This document shows, piece after piece, positions 1 through 10,176 of a DNA stretch of 64,000 nt; position 1 is the stretch's first letter; each line of letters starts with the position of its first letter. Location: positions 20,486-84,485 of the forward strand of contig NZ_JALKIM010000010.1 in assembly GCF_023050945.1 (NCBI RefSeq), in the 5' to 3' direction. Source of the DNA: Anaerobiospirillum sp. NML120448 (GTDB taxonomy: Bacteria; Pseudomonadota; Gammaproteobacteria; Enterobacterales; Succinivibrionaceae). A program made the position numbers and the translations under genes. The notes beneath the pieces were generated by a model. It was not told where the DNA came from. It saw nothing but the letters and a program-made list of their open reading frames with translations, and did no database searches.

Positions 1-89
1 GATTTGCCTTTTTCACCAGTTAAATTTTCTGGAGAGATAGAGCGGGTTTGCTCACCATGAAAAGTAGTTAAGTAGTCTAAATTGTTCAT
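1..89 (-). CDS. GH172 (DUF2961)-like glycosidase, N-terminal fragment
   Basis: The gene starts at the ATG ending at 89 and runs off the left edge, leaving 29 codons. The visible peptide contains TRSISPENLTGEKGK, which I recognise as the N-terminal signature of DUF2961 proteins, now glycoside hydrolase family 172 (fructofuranosidases and arabinofuranosidases). A GGGG stretch lies about 8 bases upstream of the ATG. It is downstream of and co-oriented with a LacY/CscB-type sugar permease, which fits import and hydrolysis of a short oligosaccharide. The substrate is inference; family assignment rests on a short motif only. Confidence 0.6.
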   Translation of the reverse strand, partial: MNNLDYLTTFHGEQTRSISPENLTGEKGK

Positions 90-401
90 TTTTTTACCCC
101 AATCAACAGCACTATCATTACCAGTGCTGGCTTTTACTTGGAAATGTAATTGTTGGTTTAATTAGTTGTAAAAACTTGTTAGTACTTAGCATCCAGGATT
201 ACTTGGGACTACTGATGCAATGATGGTTTACTCTTGCTCAATCGAGCACTATGACACTAAGACACTTTAGCACTTTGGTAGTCAGAGCAGGAAACTTGAA
301 TCTTGAATCTGTGCTCTTGGCTCTTTAGCCTTAGGTCTTTGGGCCTTTAGTCTTTATCCTGGATACTGGTTATTGTTTAGTTGGTTAAGGTTTAATTAGG
401 A
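90..401. other. Intergenic gap, no gene seen
   Basis: 312 bp between the sugar permease stop and the GH172-like start. It contains short imperfect repeats around CACTTTAG and CTTTAG but no recognisable gene. I see no clear terminator, so the two genes could be co-transcribed. Confidence 0.4.
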
Positions 402-1682
402 CTAAGCTGCACTCGCAGTGAGCTTGTCTTTTTTAAAAATTTGTTTGAAGCTCTTATCTTGCTTTAAGAAAATAACAGCAAAAATCATGAATGCTAATAC
501 GGTTAAACCTAAGTAGTGGAAAGTTACGCCCGCACCATAAGAGTCGTAAAATGAGCCTACAGTAGAGGAGAAGGCAATCACGCCTATAGAACCAGCTACT
601 TGGTAACCAATTAAGAACACAGTGGCTGATAGTCTCTTGTCAAAATTGCATTGAATGTATTTGAACACGGCAACTAATACAGTAGAAATTTCTAAGCAGT
701 GCATGAGCTTAATTACGGCAAACATTTCAACTGAGGTTACAACTGAGGCTAAATAAATACGTAAGAAAGATACAAAGGCAGCAAAAATTAAGGCATTCTT
801 AGCACCAATCTTATTAGCTACAAAAGGCACAGTGAACATTACTGCGGCCTCTAAAAATACTTGAGCAGAGTTTAGATAGCCATAAATCTGATAGGCATTG
901 GACTTCTCATCAAAAAGATGAGTAAAGAACACAGGGAAAAGCTGTTGGTCAAAAATGTTGTACAAAGAATATGTACCTAACACATAGAGTACAAAGATCC
1001 AAAAGCGTACTAACTTAAAGACAGAGATAATTTCAGCAAAGGTTAAAGATTGATTGTTATTGGCAATTTTGGCCATATTTTCAGCTGAAATGTTCTCTGG
1101 CTTAAAGACAATATTAAGCACCATATACAGCACACCAACAGCAGAGGCCATATAGAAGTTTAGATGAGGATCAACACTCATTAATAGACCAGCAATAAAG
1201 GTTCCAGCAGCATAGGATAAGGAGCCCCAGGTACGTACTTGGCCAAATTCTATAGAGCAAGCACGGCTGATTTTGTCGCAAAAGCTATCTACCAGCCCCA
1301 TACCAGCAACCCAGCCTAAGCCTAAATAGACACTGCCAAAGACCACGCCTACATAAAAGCTCTCTCTTAGTAATGGCTCATATACATAGATGATGGCAGG
1401 TGCACAGCAAGTCATGATAATACTTTGGAACCACACTAAGTGCTTCTTAAGCACTAACTTATCTTGCAAAATGCCATAAAAAGACATGAAAAATAGAGAA
1501 AAGGTAAAGTTAGATGAGTACAAAATACCAGTTTGCTCAGCACTAAGACCTATTTCGCTAGAAAGCCAAATGGCATAGAAAGAAAACACAAAGGCAGCAC
1601 AAGCGTAGTAGCAAAATGAATAGCTAGAAGCAAACCAATAAGCTGGTCGCTTATAAAACGGCTTAGAATCAACGTTTGACAT
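402..1682 (-). CDS. LacY/CscB-type oligosaccharide:H+ symporter (MFS)
   Basis: A 426-aa inner-membrane transporter with about 12 hydrophobic segments, the usual length for the oligosaccharide:H+ symporter family. The N-terminus (FYKRPAYWFASSYSFCYYAC) resembles LacY/CscB/RafB starts. A conserved segment with FGQVRTWGSLSYAAG matches the LacY-family helix 4-5 region (E126/R144 area in LacY). It probably imports a disaccharide or small oligosaccharide with protons; the downstream GH172-like enzyme hints at a fructose- or arabinose-containing sugar, which is inference. The start has GGGGAG seven bases upstream. That Shine-Dalgarno can pair with an upstream ATCTCC (see the separate entry). A basic C-terminal tail ends the protein. 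Confidence 0.8.
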   Translation of the reverse strand: MSNVDSKPFYKRPAYWFASSYSFCYYACAAFVFSFYAIWLSSEIGLSAEQTGILYSSNFTFSLFFMSFYGILQDKLVLKKHLVWFQSIIMTCCAPAIIYVYEPLLRESFYVGVVFGSVYLGLGWVAGMGLVDSFCDKISRACSIEFGQVRTWGSLSYAAGTFIAGLLMSVDPHLNFYMASAVGVLYMVLNIVFKPENISAENMAKIANNNQSLTFAEIISVFKLVRFWIFVLYVLGTYSLYNIFDQQLFPVFFTHLFDEKSNAYQIYGYLNSAQVFLEAAVMFTVPFVANKIGAKNALIFAAFVSFLRIYLASVVTSVEMFAVIKLMHCLEISTVLVAVFKYIQCNFDKRLSATVFLIGYQVAGSIGVIAFSSTVGSFYDSYGAGVTFHYLGLTVLAFMIFAVIFLKQDKSFKQIFKKDKLTASAA

Positions 1683-1688
1683 TGTTTT

Positions 1689-1715
1689 ATCTCCCCAACA
1701 AGACGATGAGGAGAT
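1689..1715 (-). promoter_or_regulatory. Hairpin that can mask the permease Shine-Dalgarno
   Basis: On the minus strand ATCTCC (1710-1715) can pair with GGAGAT (1689-1694), which includes the permease Shine-Dalgarno sequence. The loop is about 15 nt. This could lower translation. It is a six-base-pair stem only, so it may be chance. Confidence 0.3.
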
Positions 1716-3102
1716 TGTGCTTGGCTAAAATTTTAGCAAAAATTATCTTTACATAAATTTATGATCTACTTCACAAAAGCCCCGATAATTGACCTTGTTT
1801 TTAACCAAAATCCCTAACTTTACCCCGCTATGTTAGCTTTGTAGCATCCTCTGTCAGCCCCTATTGTTCTTTGACATTCAACTAACTAACACGCATACCA
1901 CTAATGCCGCTCTGCTAATAATGCCATTGATAGCTCTTAGAAAAAGCTATAGTTCATTACAGAGCTACTAAGTTCCTGATGCTTTAAATCATGAATGAAT
2001 CTTTGTACCTGTTGTGAATATTTACCTAAACTTTCCACTCCCTAGTGCTAAGGCTTGCCTTAGCGCAAGCACTAACGCTAAAACGCAAGCTCAAGCTTAA
2101 GCTCCAGCGCCCGCTCACGCTTACACTCAAGTTCAAGCAAAAGCTCCCGCTTCCCCTACTCTTTATTATGAAAGTGCCTAAACCTACAGTTAACAGTTGG
2201 CTCATAAATGTAAATGTAAGCTTAGAGCTTACATACATCAATTGGTGTCAGTACAAATCTAATTGGCTGTCATAAGAATTTTTTGTGTTCTACTAGCCTA
2301 TATCAGAGGTCATAACTTACTTTGATATCATTCCTATTGAGCACTATCAATAAAAGCCTTGTTTCTTAGTGAGCTTTCTTTATAATCAATTGCTCACAAA
2401 AATTGCTCAGCTATGCACGTAAGGTATCTGCCTTTTAAACGAGCTCTATTAGACAACTATTAGACTACGTTGCTCCTAATAGCTAAGCCCATATACTTAA
2501 GCCTTGAGCTTGGTTAAGACTAGCTGCCAAAGCCTTGTTTTACTCTTAGCTTGCTACTGCCACGGCCATAGCAAGTCCCTAACCTTTGCCATCACCATGG
2601 CTATGGTTATGGCTATAGGCCTAATTAGCAATGCAAACTAAGTAGTAACACTGACTGTTCTGCTCTTAATTAAGCTACATTTTGCTATGCCTGAGCTTGC
2701 TTTTGTTTAGCGAAGCCTTAATCGCAGCTTGAAACTATGACCAGCCGTGTTTAGTTGTATTTTGCGGTGCTTAGCCATGTTCTGCTAAGGGGCTATGATG
2801 AGCTTGGCTGTACCGTCTAAGCTCAGCTGTGTAAGCTATGTAATTTATGCTTGAGTTAGCATGGCCTTGACCGAGATTAAACCTTTAGTATATTGAGAAC
2901 TTATGATAAAGCAGTATTGGTAGCTACAAGCTAAGAGCTAAGAGCTAAGAGCTGACGGCTTAGATATGCGAGCTAAAAACTGCAAGCTATGCAGAGCTAT
3001 GAGAGCTTAGGGATGAGCTGTTGCTAGAGGTTGCTTGGTAAGGACTAAGAGAATAATTTTGTCTCTGCTTGTGGCTGTGCTTTTGTTAATGGATCTGTTT
3101 TT
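1716..3102. other. Long gene-free region with low-complexity tracts
   Basis: About 1.4 kb with no convincing gene. Positions 2045-2150 are a decayed hexamer-like tract (GCTCAAGC, GCTCAAGCTT, GCTCCCGC variants). Positions 2931-2957 hold three copies of AGCTAAG plus a degenerate fourth. Apparent ORFs of 60-80 codons in these tracts have repeat-driven composition and no ribosome site, so I treat them as non-coding. Confidence 0.5.
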
Positions 3103-3750
3103 ATGTCTTCATCGCAAATGTTAATTATTGCCTTAGCATTGTCTGTAGATGCTTTGGTGTGCTCCATTATTACAGGCAAAACCAGCTGCAATAATATTTC
3201 TAGATTAATCACAGGCTTTACGGTAGCTTTTAGCTTTGGCCTTTTCCAATTTCTCATGCCTATCTTGGGCTTTTTAGGTGGCAAACAACTACAGGAGACG
3301 CTTGCTGCTTTTGATCATTGGATAGCTTTTATTTTGCTCTCAGGTGTAGGTGCTAATATGCTTAAAGAGGCCTACACTTCCTATCGTGAGCAACACTCTG
3401 ATGATGATGATAGTGGCGGCGGCCACTGTAATTCCAACCAGCTACTGCAAGTAAGCTTAATAGCATTATTATCCATGGCTATTGGAACTTCTATTGATGC
3501 TTTAGCTGTAGGTGTGTCTTATGGCTTAGTTAGTGATGCCATTATGCTCTGTGCTTCTATCATCGGTATAGTGTGCTTTATTTGTTCCCTACTGGGCTAT
3601 TTTTTAGGTCAAGTGCTAAGTACCTTTAAAGCCATCGACCCTATCCTTAATCTCTTAGGTGCTATAGTGTTAATCTCAATAGGAGTGAATATTCTTATTG
3701 AGCATCAGGCCCTTGAACAGATTAGCCATCTTATGAGCTGCGCTTATTAG
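3103..3750 (+). CDS. mntP: MntP-type manganese efflux pump
   Basis: A 215-aa integral membrane protein of the MntP/YebN (DUF204) family, which exports Mn2+ across the inner membrane. The family's two-fold repeat is visible: each half carries the conserved aspartate motif, SVDALVCSI near residue 14 and SIDALAVGV near residue 128, separated by a His/Asp-rich hydrophilic loop (EQHSDDDDSGGGH). Six hydrophobic segments are predicted by eye. Length is close to the usual 185-195 aa plus a longer central loop. Upstream I see no yybP-ykoY-like riboswitch, and the Shine-Dalgarno is weak. It stands alone. Confidence 0.88.
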   Translation: MSSSQMLIIALALSVDALVCSIITGKTSCNNISRLITGFTVAFSFGLFQFLMPILGFLGGKQLQETLAAFDHWIAFILLSGVGANMLKEAYTSYREQHSDDDDSGGGHCNSNQLLQVSLIALLSMAIGTSIDALAVGVSYGLVSDAIMLCASIIGIVCFICSLLGYFLGQVLSTFKAIDPILNLLGAIVLISIGVNILIEHQALEQISHLMSCAY

Positions 3751-4209
3751 CTTAAGCCCCCGACCCTTTTCCCTTTTCCCTTTGCCCTTAAGCCCAAAAT
3801 ATTGCCCTAATAAAATCTTTGCAGCCGCCTATTGGCTGTTTAGTACAGCTCGGCACGGCATGGCACATTACGGCACTGCACTGCACTGCCTATTAACGCC
3901 ACTTTGATGCTACTTTGCGACCCTGTGTAGTACAGTAAGGCAAGATAAGGTAAGGTGTGGTACAGCATGGCAAAACGCTGCAAAACAGCACCGAACACCA
4001 AGGCTGTTTAGCTTAGAACAGAGGCTGTTAGAACTGTAGCTGTTAGCTAAGCAAAAATTCCAGCAGCGCAGCTTACATGCAATATAGCCATCTGCTATGT
4101 AGCACACATAAGTGCTTATAATTCGATGTTTAGCTGTGAGCTGGGGAGAACAGCTTTTTCATGTTCTTGAGTTTAATGTTGTTTTGACCTGGAATAAGCA
4201 AGCATAGCT
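3751..4209. other. Gene-free region with GGCAC/TGGCA-type repeats
   Basis: 459 bp between mntP and the acyltransferase stop. Positions 3763-3792 have CCTTTTCCC-like repeats; 3846-3890 and 3925-3975 are rich in GGCAC, GGCAT and CACTG steps. No gene or terminator is clear. Confidence 0.4.
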
Positions 4210-7200
4210 CTAGCTATAATTGCCAAGGAGACCTAAGTCCTCAAGGTGCTGAATTTCCTCTGGAGTTAGGTAATGTTGCTTGTCTTTGAGCTTACACTTG
4301 GTACTCTTAACTTCCTCAAAATACTTATACTCCTCGCGAGGGTCAGCTAATTGAGGTCTATCGTGATCTGATGATATTTGTGAGTACAAATATGAAATTT
4401 GCTCACCAATATGATGAGCCATACTTACATTATCAATATCCTCTTGTTTGTGCTCATGCGCAAATTGCAAACACTCTAGCTGTGGTCTAAGTTCTTGGTA
4501 TTTTTTAGCGTTGTACATGTGCTCTAAATGTAGACGAGGATTAGAGATATTACTATTTCTATGTACCACGAATACATTTTGCTCAGAAGAAAAATTAAGA
4601 TGCTCTTTATTGTATTCTTCATTAGGGTAGAAAACAGAGGACTGATTTTTTGTAGTAGCGGTGGTTGTGGCTGAGAGCAAGGCCAATTCTGAATCTAAAT
4701 CCTGATTAAGCTCCTTGGCAAGCTCGTTTGGCAATTCCAAATCTACGAAAGCTGGGGCTGGATCTAAAGTTTGAGTTTGAGTTTGAGTGTGTGGAAAAGC
4801 AGCTGGGGCAGTAATGGCAGCAGTTGCATCAATGTGAGTATCTGACTTTATTGCATTATTGTCAGGCTCTACCTCATATGGTAGAGCATTAGATACAGAA
4901 GTTAAATTATCTTGAGTATTAGTTGCCTCACTTAATGGGGCCTTATGATTAGACTGAGACTCTTTTTTGACCAAATTTGGAGCCTCTGTGGCTGTAGGTT
5001 GTGGTGCATCTTTAGGAGCTACTTTAGTGGCAGCTTCTGAGACTGCCTTGGAGGCAGCCTCTGGAGTGGTTGTAGCTCTAGTCGCAGCTGCCGCCGCTGC
5101 TGGCTCGGCCTCTGTGCCAGCTGCTTGAGCAGCTGGGGCAGGGGCTGGGGCAGGGGCTGGGGCTTGGGAGGAGTTTAGTAAGGGGCCATCGGCGTAGCCC
5201 TCTTCCTCATCCACGTCTTTACCTTGTGGGGTTTGACCCACTACTTCGTCTTCAAAGTTGGTTCTGACCTTACCTTGCTTAACACCAATTTGAGACAAGA
5301 TATAAGAAACTATCTTTACTGAGCCTGCCCATGAGTAATGTAAGCCATCTTGGTAAACAGGAATGTATTTGCCTACTAAGATTTCACAATTACTATCAAC
5401 ACAAATAGCCTCATTAGGATCAATGTACTTAACAGGACGGTCTTTGTCAGTTAAATGCTGATTTTGTGGTAGTTCCAGCACCGATCTTTGCAAGAAATCA
5501 TTCATTGGAATGGCATTTAACTCCTTGCTCTTAGTGCAGGTAAAGTGAGCACGAATAAAGCGGCTTAAAGGATTTTGCAAAGCATGTAAATACATACAGG
5601 TACTGCCCACATCAAACACAGTTTGACGAGGAGTGCCAATGATATAGAGCTTACGATTTTTAAAGCGTGCAGCCATAGATTGAATATCACGCTTAACTGC
5701 CTTTTCAAACAAATGCTCAGGTACTTGAAAATCATTAGAACGACGTACTAAGCTACCTTGATAGCGTGGCCAATCTTGGGCTACTACAATAGGCAGATCA
5801 GGATATTTATCTACCGCTTTTTTAGCCTCACTATAGCGCATAGCGCACTTTTCATCGATATGACCCTCAGAGCGGCGGTTAACGTAGTTTAACCAAGAAT
5901 AACAACCATCTCTAAAAACAGTAATCACATGCAAACCACGATCAATTAAATCAAGTGCATAATGACGAGCAAAGCTATCACCAATTAAAATAAAATCTGG
6001 CTTACGCTCTAAATCACCAATAGCATTGATTGTTCCTTCAAAAGGCACGGAATGTCCGCCATATTGAGCGTAGCGAGTAACCTCATGATCTAAACGGAAC
6101 TTAGCACCATTGATAGAAATATACCAAGCACATAAAGCAACTACAAAATAGCTGCCTAAAAATACGTAACCAAAATTACGACGACGCTCGACCAAGTAGT
6201 GTAAGAGCACACCCAAGATAAAGATTGGTATTAACAGCTCTAAGCACCAAACATTAAAGCCTAGCTTGGTAATAAACACTATTAACGGCCAGTGAGCTAA
6301 ATAAATAGCATAAGACCATAGACCTAATTTTTGAAAAACGATATTTCGTAAGAGGGACTTCTTATTATCTGCTGCAATACATAAGTAAGTACCAAATAAT
6401 GGCACTACTGCCCATAAAGTTGGCCAGCCATGAGCATCATCAATGACAGCAAGGGAAATAAAGATAATGATAAGACCTGCTGCTTCGGCTCTTAATGGAG
6501 TAATAGCTAAAATACGAGCACGTAAGGTCTCTGGTAAGAGATGGCCCTTGGCTACACCTCTAAAGAAGCTTAAAGGATAGTAATAAGCTAAAGCACCAAA
6601 CATGAGCTCAAAGGCACGTGATGGCAAAATATAGTAGGAGTAGCGAGGGAAGTTATTAGTTAAATAGCAAGCAAAGATTAAGAAGAAAATGGTTAAAACT
6701 AAAACAGTACGAGCAATGGACTTAGTGCTCATAAACTTGCGGAGCAAGATTAAGAGCAAAGGATAGAACATGTAGAATTGCCATTCTACTGATAATGACC
6801 AAGTATGTAAAAAGGCTTGGTCTAAGGCTGAATTAGCAAAGTAATCAGTCTTTTGGGCAAAGTACATGTTAGAGACAAAGAATAAGGCAGTAAAAGCCTC
6901 ATAGCACATGCGCTTAAGATCACTAACTCCAATGAGCAAGTAACCTAAAATCATAAAGACAGCAATTGTTACCATTAAGGCAGGACAAATACGCTGGGCA
7001 CGACGCTTGTAGAAGTCATAGAGGCTAAAATTATCATGAGATAAGCCCTTCATGATGATCATGGTCATCAAATAACCTGAGATCACAAAGAAAATATCTA
7101 CACCTAAGAAGCCACCTCTAAAGTAGGTAAACTCTGGAGTTAAAACGTGAACTAAATGATATATAGTCACAGACAGGACGGCAATTGCTCTTAATCCTGT

Positions 7201-7227
7201 AATATCCATTCTTAGATCTTTGGCCAT
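4210..7227 (-). CDS. Acyltransferase-3 / SGNH O-acetyltransferase with long disordered tail
   Basis: A membrane acyltransferase of the OafA type, 1,005 aa from the ATG at 7227; that start has GAGGAAA seven bases upstream and precedes MRMDITG-like family sequence (KDLRMDITGLRAIAVLSV). Residues ~5-360 are the ten-helix acyltransferase-3 domain with IYHL, carrying the catalytic His, and the GVDIFFVISGYLM motif. Residues ~405-650 form an SGNH domain with ILIGDSFARHY (nucleophile Ser) and DGLHYSWAG (catalytic Asp-His). Such proteins acetylate surface polysaccharide or peptidoglycan. Unusually, ~350 residues follow, with APAPAPAPAP and TQTQTQT runs and then a charged tail; I do not recognise this part. 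An upstream in-frame ATG at 7299 lacks a ribosome site. Confidence 0.83.
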   Translation of the reverse strand: MAKDLRMDITGLRAIAVLSVTIYHLVHVLTPEFTYFRGGFLGVDIFFVISGYLMTMIIMKGLSHDNFSLYDFYKRRAQRICPALMVTIAVFMILGYLLIGVSDLKRMCYEAFTALFFVSNMYFAQKTDYFANSALDQAFLHTWSLSVEWQFYMFYPLLLILLRKFMSTKSIARTVLVLTIFFLIFACYLTNNFPRYSYYILPSRAFELMFGALAYYYPLSFFRGVAKGHLLPETLRARILAITPLRAEAAGLIIIFISLAVIDDAHGWPTLWAVVPLFGTYLCIAADNKKSLLRNIVFQKLGLWSYAIYLAHWPLIVFITKLGFNVWCLELLIPIFILGVLLHYLVERRRNFGYVFLGSYFVVALCAWYISINGAKFRLDHEVTRYAQYGGHSVPFEGTINAIGDLERKPDFILIGDSFARHYALDLIDRGLHVITVFRDGCYSWLNYVNRRSEGHIDEKCAMRYSEAKKAVDKYPDLPIVVAQDWPRYQGSLVRRSNDFQVPEHLFEKAVKRDIQSMAARFKNRKLYIIGTPRQTVFDVGSTCMYLHALQNPLSRFIRAHFTCTKSKELNAIPMNDFLQRSVLELPQNQHLTDKDRPVKYIDPNEAICVDSNCEILVGKYIPVYQDGLHYSWAGSVKIVSYILSQIGVKQGKVRTNFEDEVVGQTPQGKDVDEEEGYADGPLLNSSQAPAPAPAPAPAAQAAGTEAEPAAAAAATRATTTPEAASKAVSEAATKVAPKDAPQPTATEAPNLVKKESQSNHKAPLSEATNTQDNLTSVSNALPYEVEPDNNAIKSDTHIDATAAITAPAAFPHTQTQTQTLDPAPAFVDLELPNELAKELNQDLDSELALLSATTTATTKNQSSVFYPNEEYNKEHLNFSSEQNVFVVHRNSNISNPRLHLEHMYNAKKYQELRPQLECLQFAHEHKQEDIDNVSMAHHIGEQISYLYSQISSDHDRPQLADPREEYKYFEEVKSTKCKLKDKQHYLTPEEIQHLEDLGLLGNYS

Positions 7228-7837
7228 GGCCTTGTTTCCTCTTATCTTTCCTTTGGTACTTGTAAGGACAGATTTTTTAGATAAGCAATGTGTCTGCAAG
7301 CTTCTGAACTTGCACTAATCTTTAAGCTCAATGCTTGGTTAAGTTTGCTTTCTAACACATGCTGGCAAATATTAGCTCTCTTGTATCCTAAATTACTACC
7401 AATCTTTAGACATGAGCATACTAAGCCAAAGAACGCATTGTCTTTGACCCAGCTCTTATGTCTATAAATGTCTGATTGGGAGATGATGGCTTTTAGAGGT
7501 GTTTGTGTGTTGGTAATTGAATTATTAAGGTAAAGTTAAATACCTACTTAAGAATAATAGTTTGCTATTCTTAGCTGAACTAAACCAAAAAACTTGTCTC
7601 AAAGATAGCAAAAATTTAAGCAAAAGGCCAAATTAATTTGATTTTGGCCAGGCAAAAACTACAACTAGCCCTTGCAAAGAACTATTGCAGGGCAAAACCA
7701 AGCATTTAATAAGAGATTATTCTAATTTTGCACCAGTTTAGCACTTACTAAGACGTACCACGATGCAAGTAGTAGCCTTAAGACGCATTAAGCCTCACTA
7801 AAACGCTCTGAGATTCGCTAAGATACACCAAGGCGCT
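7228..7837. other. Leader/intergenic region
   Basis: 610 bp upstream of the acyltransferase. It must hold that gene's promoter, but I cannot fix one. Positions 7740-7850 repeat variants of TAAGACGC and CACTAA just downstream of yigZ. No gene seen. Confidence 0.35.
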
Positions 7838-8503
7838 CTAAGACTTGGCAATGATCTTTAAAGAGCCTTTGGTCAGATCAATGAGCTCACGCTCTAAATT
7901 ATCTGCCTCATGTAAAGGTAAGACCACATCAAAATATGCCACCTCTGCATAGTTTTCTTTAACTACAGTAGCTCGATAACGTGGCAATAAATATTGGAAC
8001 TTTGGAATATAACGATGCTCAATACCTAAGCTAAGCTTAGCAGCAATCATGCGCTCTGTAGTTGGCAAAGTCATTAAGGCCTCTTGTACTGAGCCTTGAT
8101 AGGCCTTTACCAAGCCACCAGTACCCAAGAGCACGCCACCAAAATAGCGTGTTACCACGGCAGTTAACTCACCTACTCCACAATGCAATACAACATTGAG
8201 CATAGGTTGACCTGCTGTACCTTTAGGCTCGCCATCATCAGAACAGCCACAATAGGCAGTGGAATTAGGAGCTGTAGCATTAAAAGCAAAGCAATTATGA
8301 CGAGCATCTTTATATTGCAAAGAGATCTCCTCAATAAAAGCCTTAGCCTCATCAACACTAGCAGTATGAGCAATAGTAGTAATAAAGCGGCTACGCTTAA
8401 TTACAATTTCATTAACGTGATACTGACCAGGCTTTAAATCAGGCACTAAATAACTATCTTTACTAGCTTCTTTTGCCGCATTTTTATCTTTTGCCTGAGC
8501 CAT
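7838..8503 (-). CDS. yigZ: YigZ/IMPACT family protein
   Basis: A 221-aa cytosolic protein of the YigZ/IMPACT family, a conserved fold related to ribosomal-protein-S5-type domains; bacterial function is not established. The hallmark block is clear: KSRFI-like IKRSRFITTIAHT at ~residue 35, then KDARHNCFAF, SDDGEPKGTAGQPML and VVTRYFGGVLLGTGGLVKAY. The C-terminal domain (DUF1949-like) follows to the end. I choose the ATG at 8503, which has GAGGA about 9 bases upstream; a TTG two codons earlier is too close to it. The first 15 residues are Lys/Ala rich. No operon partner is evident. Confidence 0.88.
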   Translation of the reverse strand: MAQAKDKNAAKEASKDSYLVPDLKPGQYHVNEIVIKRSRFITTIAHTASVDEAKAFIEEISLQYKDARHNCFAFNATAPNSTAYCGCSDDGEPKGTAGQPMLNVVLHCGVGELTAVVTRYFGGVLLGTGGLVKAYQGSVQEALMTLPTTERMIAAKLSLGIEHRYIPKFQYLLPRYRATVVKENYAEVAYFDVVLPLHEADNLERELIDLTKGSLKIIAKS

Positions 8504-9258
8504 AATCAATAATCCTCACATCTAAAACTACTACTACTATTACTGCTTACACTGGCACTAGCACAAGCACTACAGCCTAAAGCTCAAATAATCAGGCTCT
8601 GCCCCTATTATCTAGCCTCTTGCCCTGCTGCCATACCATGCAACGCTATGACACAACATGACATGACATGATATGACACGACACGCCATACATGGCATAC
8701 CCATGCCATAGCAAGCATGCCGTCCCTAGCCACGGCTTACTCTGCCTCATAACGCAATATACGGCAATGAAATACAATACAATTCAATGCAGTGCCGTGC
8801 AATGCAGATTCAGGGTGGCAGTGCTTTACTTGCTGGCTGGGCATGGCAGTAAACTACCCGCTTTGCCCTTAGCTTATGCCATTAACAGCTTTTGAGTACT
8901 ATCATCAAAAGCCCTTGATGCTAAAGCTATAGCTTGCTCTAAATTATCCCACAATTCGCCCTAATGACCAAAAGAAATAGGCATACCCAACCAGAGCAAA
9001 TCCCTACTACTTTGCTCCACCATATAAAAAACGGGAACTTCTAAAGCAAAATTGCCCGCCTTCTCATGGAAAGTGGCAACCTTAAAATTGACCAGCCCTA
9101 TCGCAATTATGACAGCTCCTTATGCCTCAGAAACAAACATAAAGCTCCTAATACCAAGGAGCCAATTACCATGTTTTTTAAACAAGTAGCATCAAAATCT
9201 AGCAGTCAGTAGCCTTTAAAAAACAAAACAGGTGCAATATCGAACTCAAGAAGGGCCA
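8504..9258. other. Gene-free low-complexity region
   Basis: About 750 bp upstream of yigZ. Positions 8640-8690 are built from ATGACA/ATGACATG steps and 8755-8815 from GCAATG/CAGTGC steps. A 67-codon ORF at 8692-8895 overlies this tract but has repeat composition and no ribosome site, so I do not call it. Confidence 0.4.
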
Positions 9259-9378
9259 TTAGCTTGTTAGCTTGTTAGCTTGTTAGCTTGTTAGCTTGTT
9301 AGCTTGTTAGCTTGTTAGCTTGTTAGCTTGTTAGCTTGTTAGCTTGTTAGCTTGTTAGCTTGTTAGCTTGTTAGCTTG
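9259..9378. repeat. Perfect 8-bp tandem repeat, 15 copies of TTAGCTTG
   Basis: Exactly 120 bp of uninterrupted TTAGCTTG units. The unit is not a multiple of three and contains the AGCT palindrome. It lies in a gene-free stretch between the DUF805 terminator and yigZ. Perfect units imply recent slippage growth, so copy number should vary between isolates. Confidence 0.97.
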
Positions 9379-10072
9379 CGTTGAAAGGGGTTTTTAAGGG
9401 GAGGTAAATTGAAACAGGTTCCCTTTAGGTAAGCTAGTCAGTTCACATCAGTTGTTTAGCTTACAGAGAACCTGCGTTTGTGGCAAAACAAATTATACAC
9501 TATTTAACTGACAATGCAATATTTTATTGTCATAAAGTTTTAGTTTTTTATCAATACAGGTGATTACTATAATTGACAGCTGATTTTATTATGCTTGTTT
9601 TGTAATAATTTAGATTATTGCTAGATTTATTCTCTTAAAGAAGCATTTAACCACTATTATTTTTGCATTTTAAATCTTTTGTCATGAATGTGTTTGCTAT
9701 TGGTTGCTTAACTCAGTAACAGCAAACATAGTGAAAATTAGACTTTTGCCTAGCAAATCAGCCGAAAAGCACATATATATGCGGTTTTATGCCAAGATTT
9801 CATTATCAATTTGGCTTTGAGCAACAATTGGTAATTTACCAATGGTCAAATTTGCTGTAATACATCCATGAAAATCTATATATCTTTTCTTTGTCGTAAT
9901 TGACAAAATATGTTTTGTGATGCGAGCAGCAAAGGCTCTCTTATGCCATTTTGCTTATCTTTTGGGCTTTTGGGCTTTTGCTCCTGTTTGTTTGATATTG
10001 AAACTCACAAGCTACTCACTAGTGGACTGAGAGTTAACCAATAACACTATGCAAATGCTTGACCCGTTTTAC
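9379..10072. other. AT-rich gene-free region
   Basis: About 700 bp of AT-rich sequence between the satellite and the DUF805 terminator. I see no ORF, RNA gene or clear structure. Confidence 0.4.
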
Positions 10073-10111
10073 AAAAAAAATGGCCTAATGTTGTAGTGCA
10101 AACATTAGGCC
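10073..10111 (-). terminator. Rho-independent terminator after the first DUF805 gene
   Basis: GGCCTAATGTT (10082-10092) and AACATTAGGCC (10101-10111) form a perfect 11-bp stem with an 8-nt loop. On the minus strand it is followed by eight T residues (A-run at 10073-10080). It ends the transcript of the gene at 10177-11169. Confidence 0.9.
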
Positions 10112-10176
10112 TATTATTTAGTTAAAAGCTCTACTGATACTGAGCTTCTACATAGTATTAAGCTTTAAGTCCAACC

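Noticed and set aside
2026..2275. Overlapping ORFs of 71 and 76 codons on both strands
   Set aside because: Both arise from a short-word repeat tract, are Leu/Lys or Ser/Leu monotonous, and lack ribosome sites.
2900..3102. yybP-ykoY manganese riboswitch upstream of mntP
   Set aside because: I could not find the conserved paired elements; the region is an AGCTAAG repeat and featureless sequence.
8692..8895. 67-codon ORF
   Set aside because: Composition follows the local GCAATG/CATGCC repeats; no ribosome site or recognisable domain.
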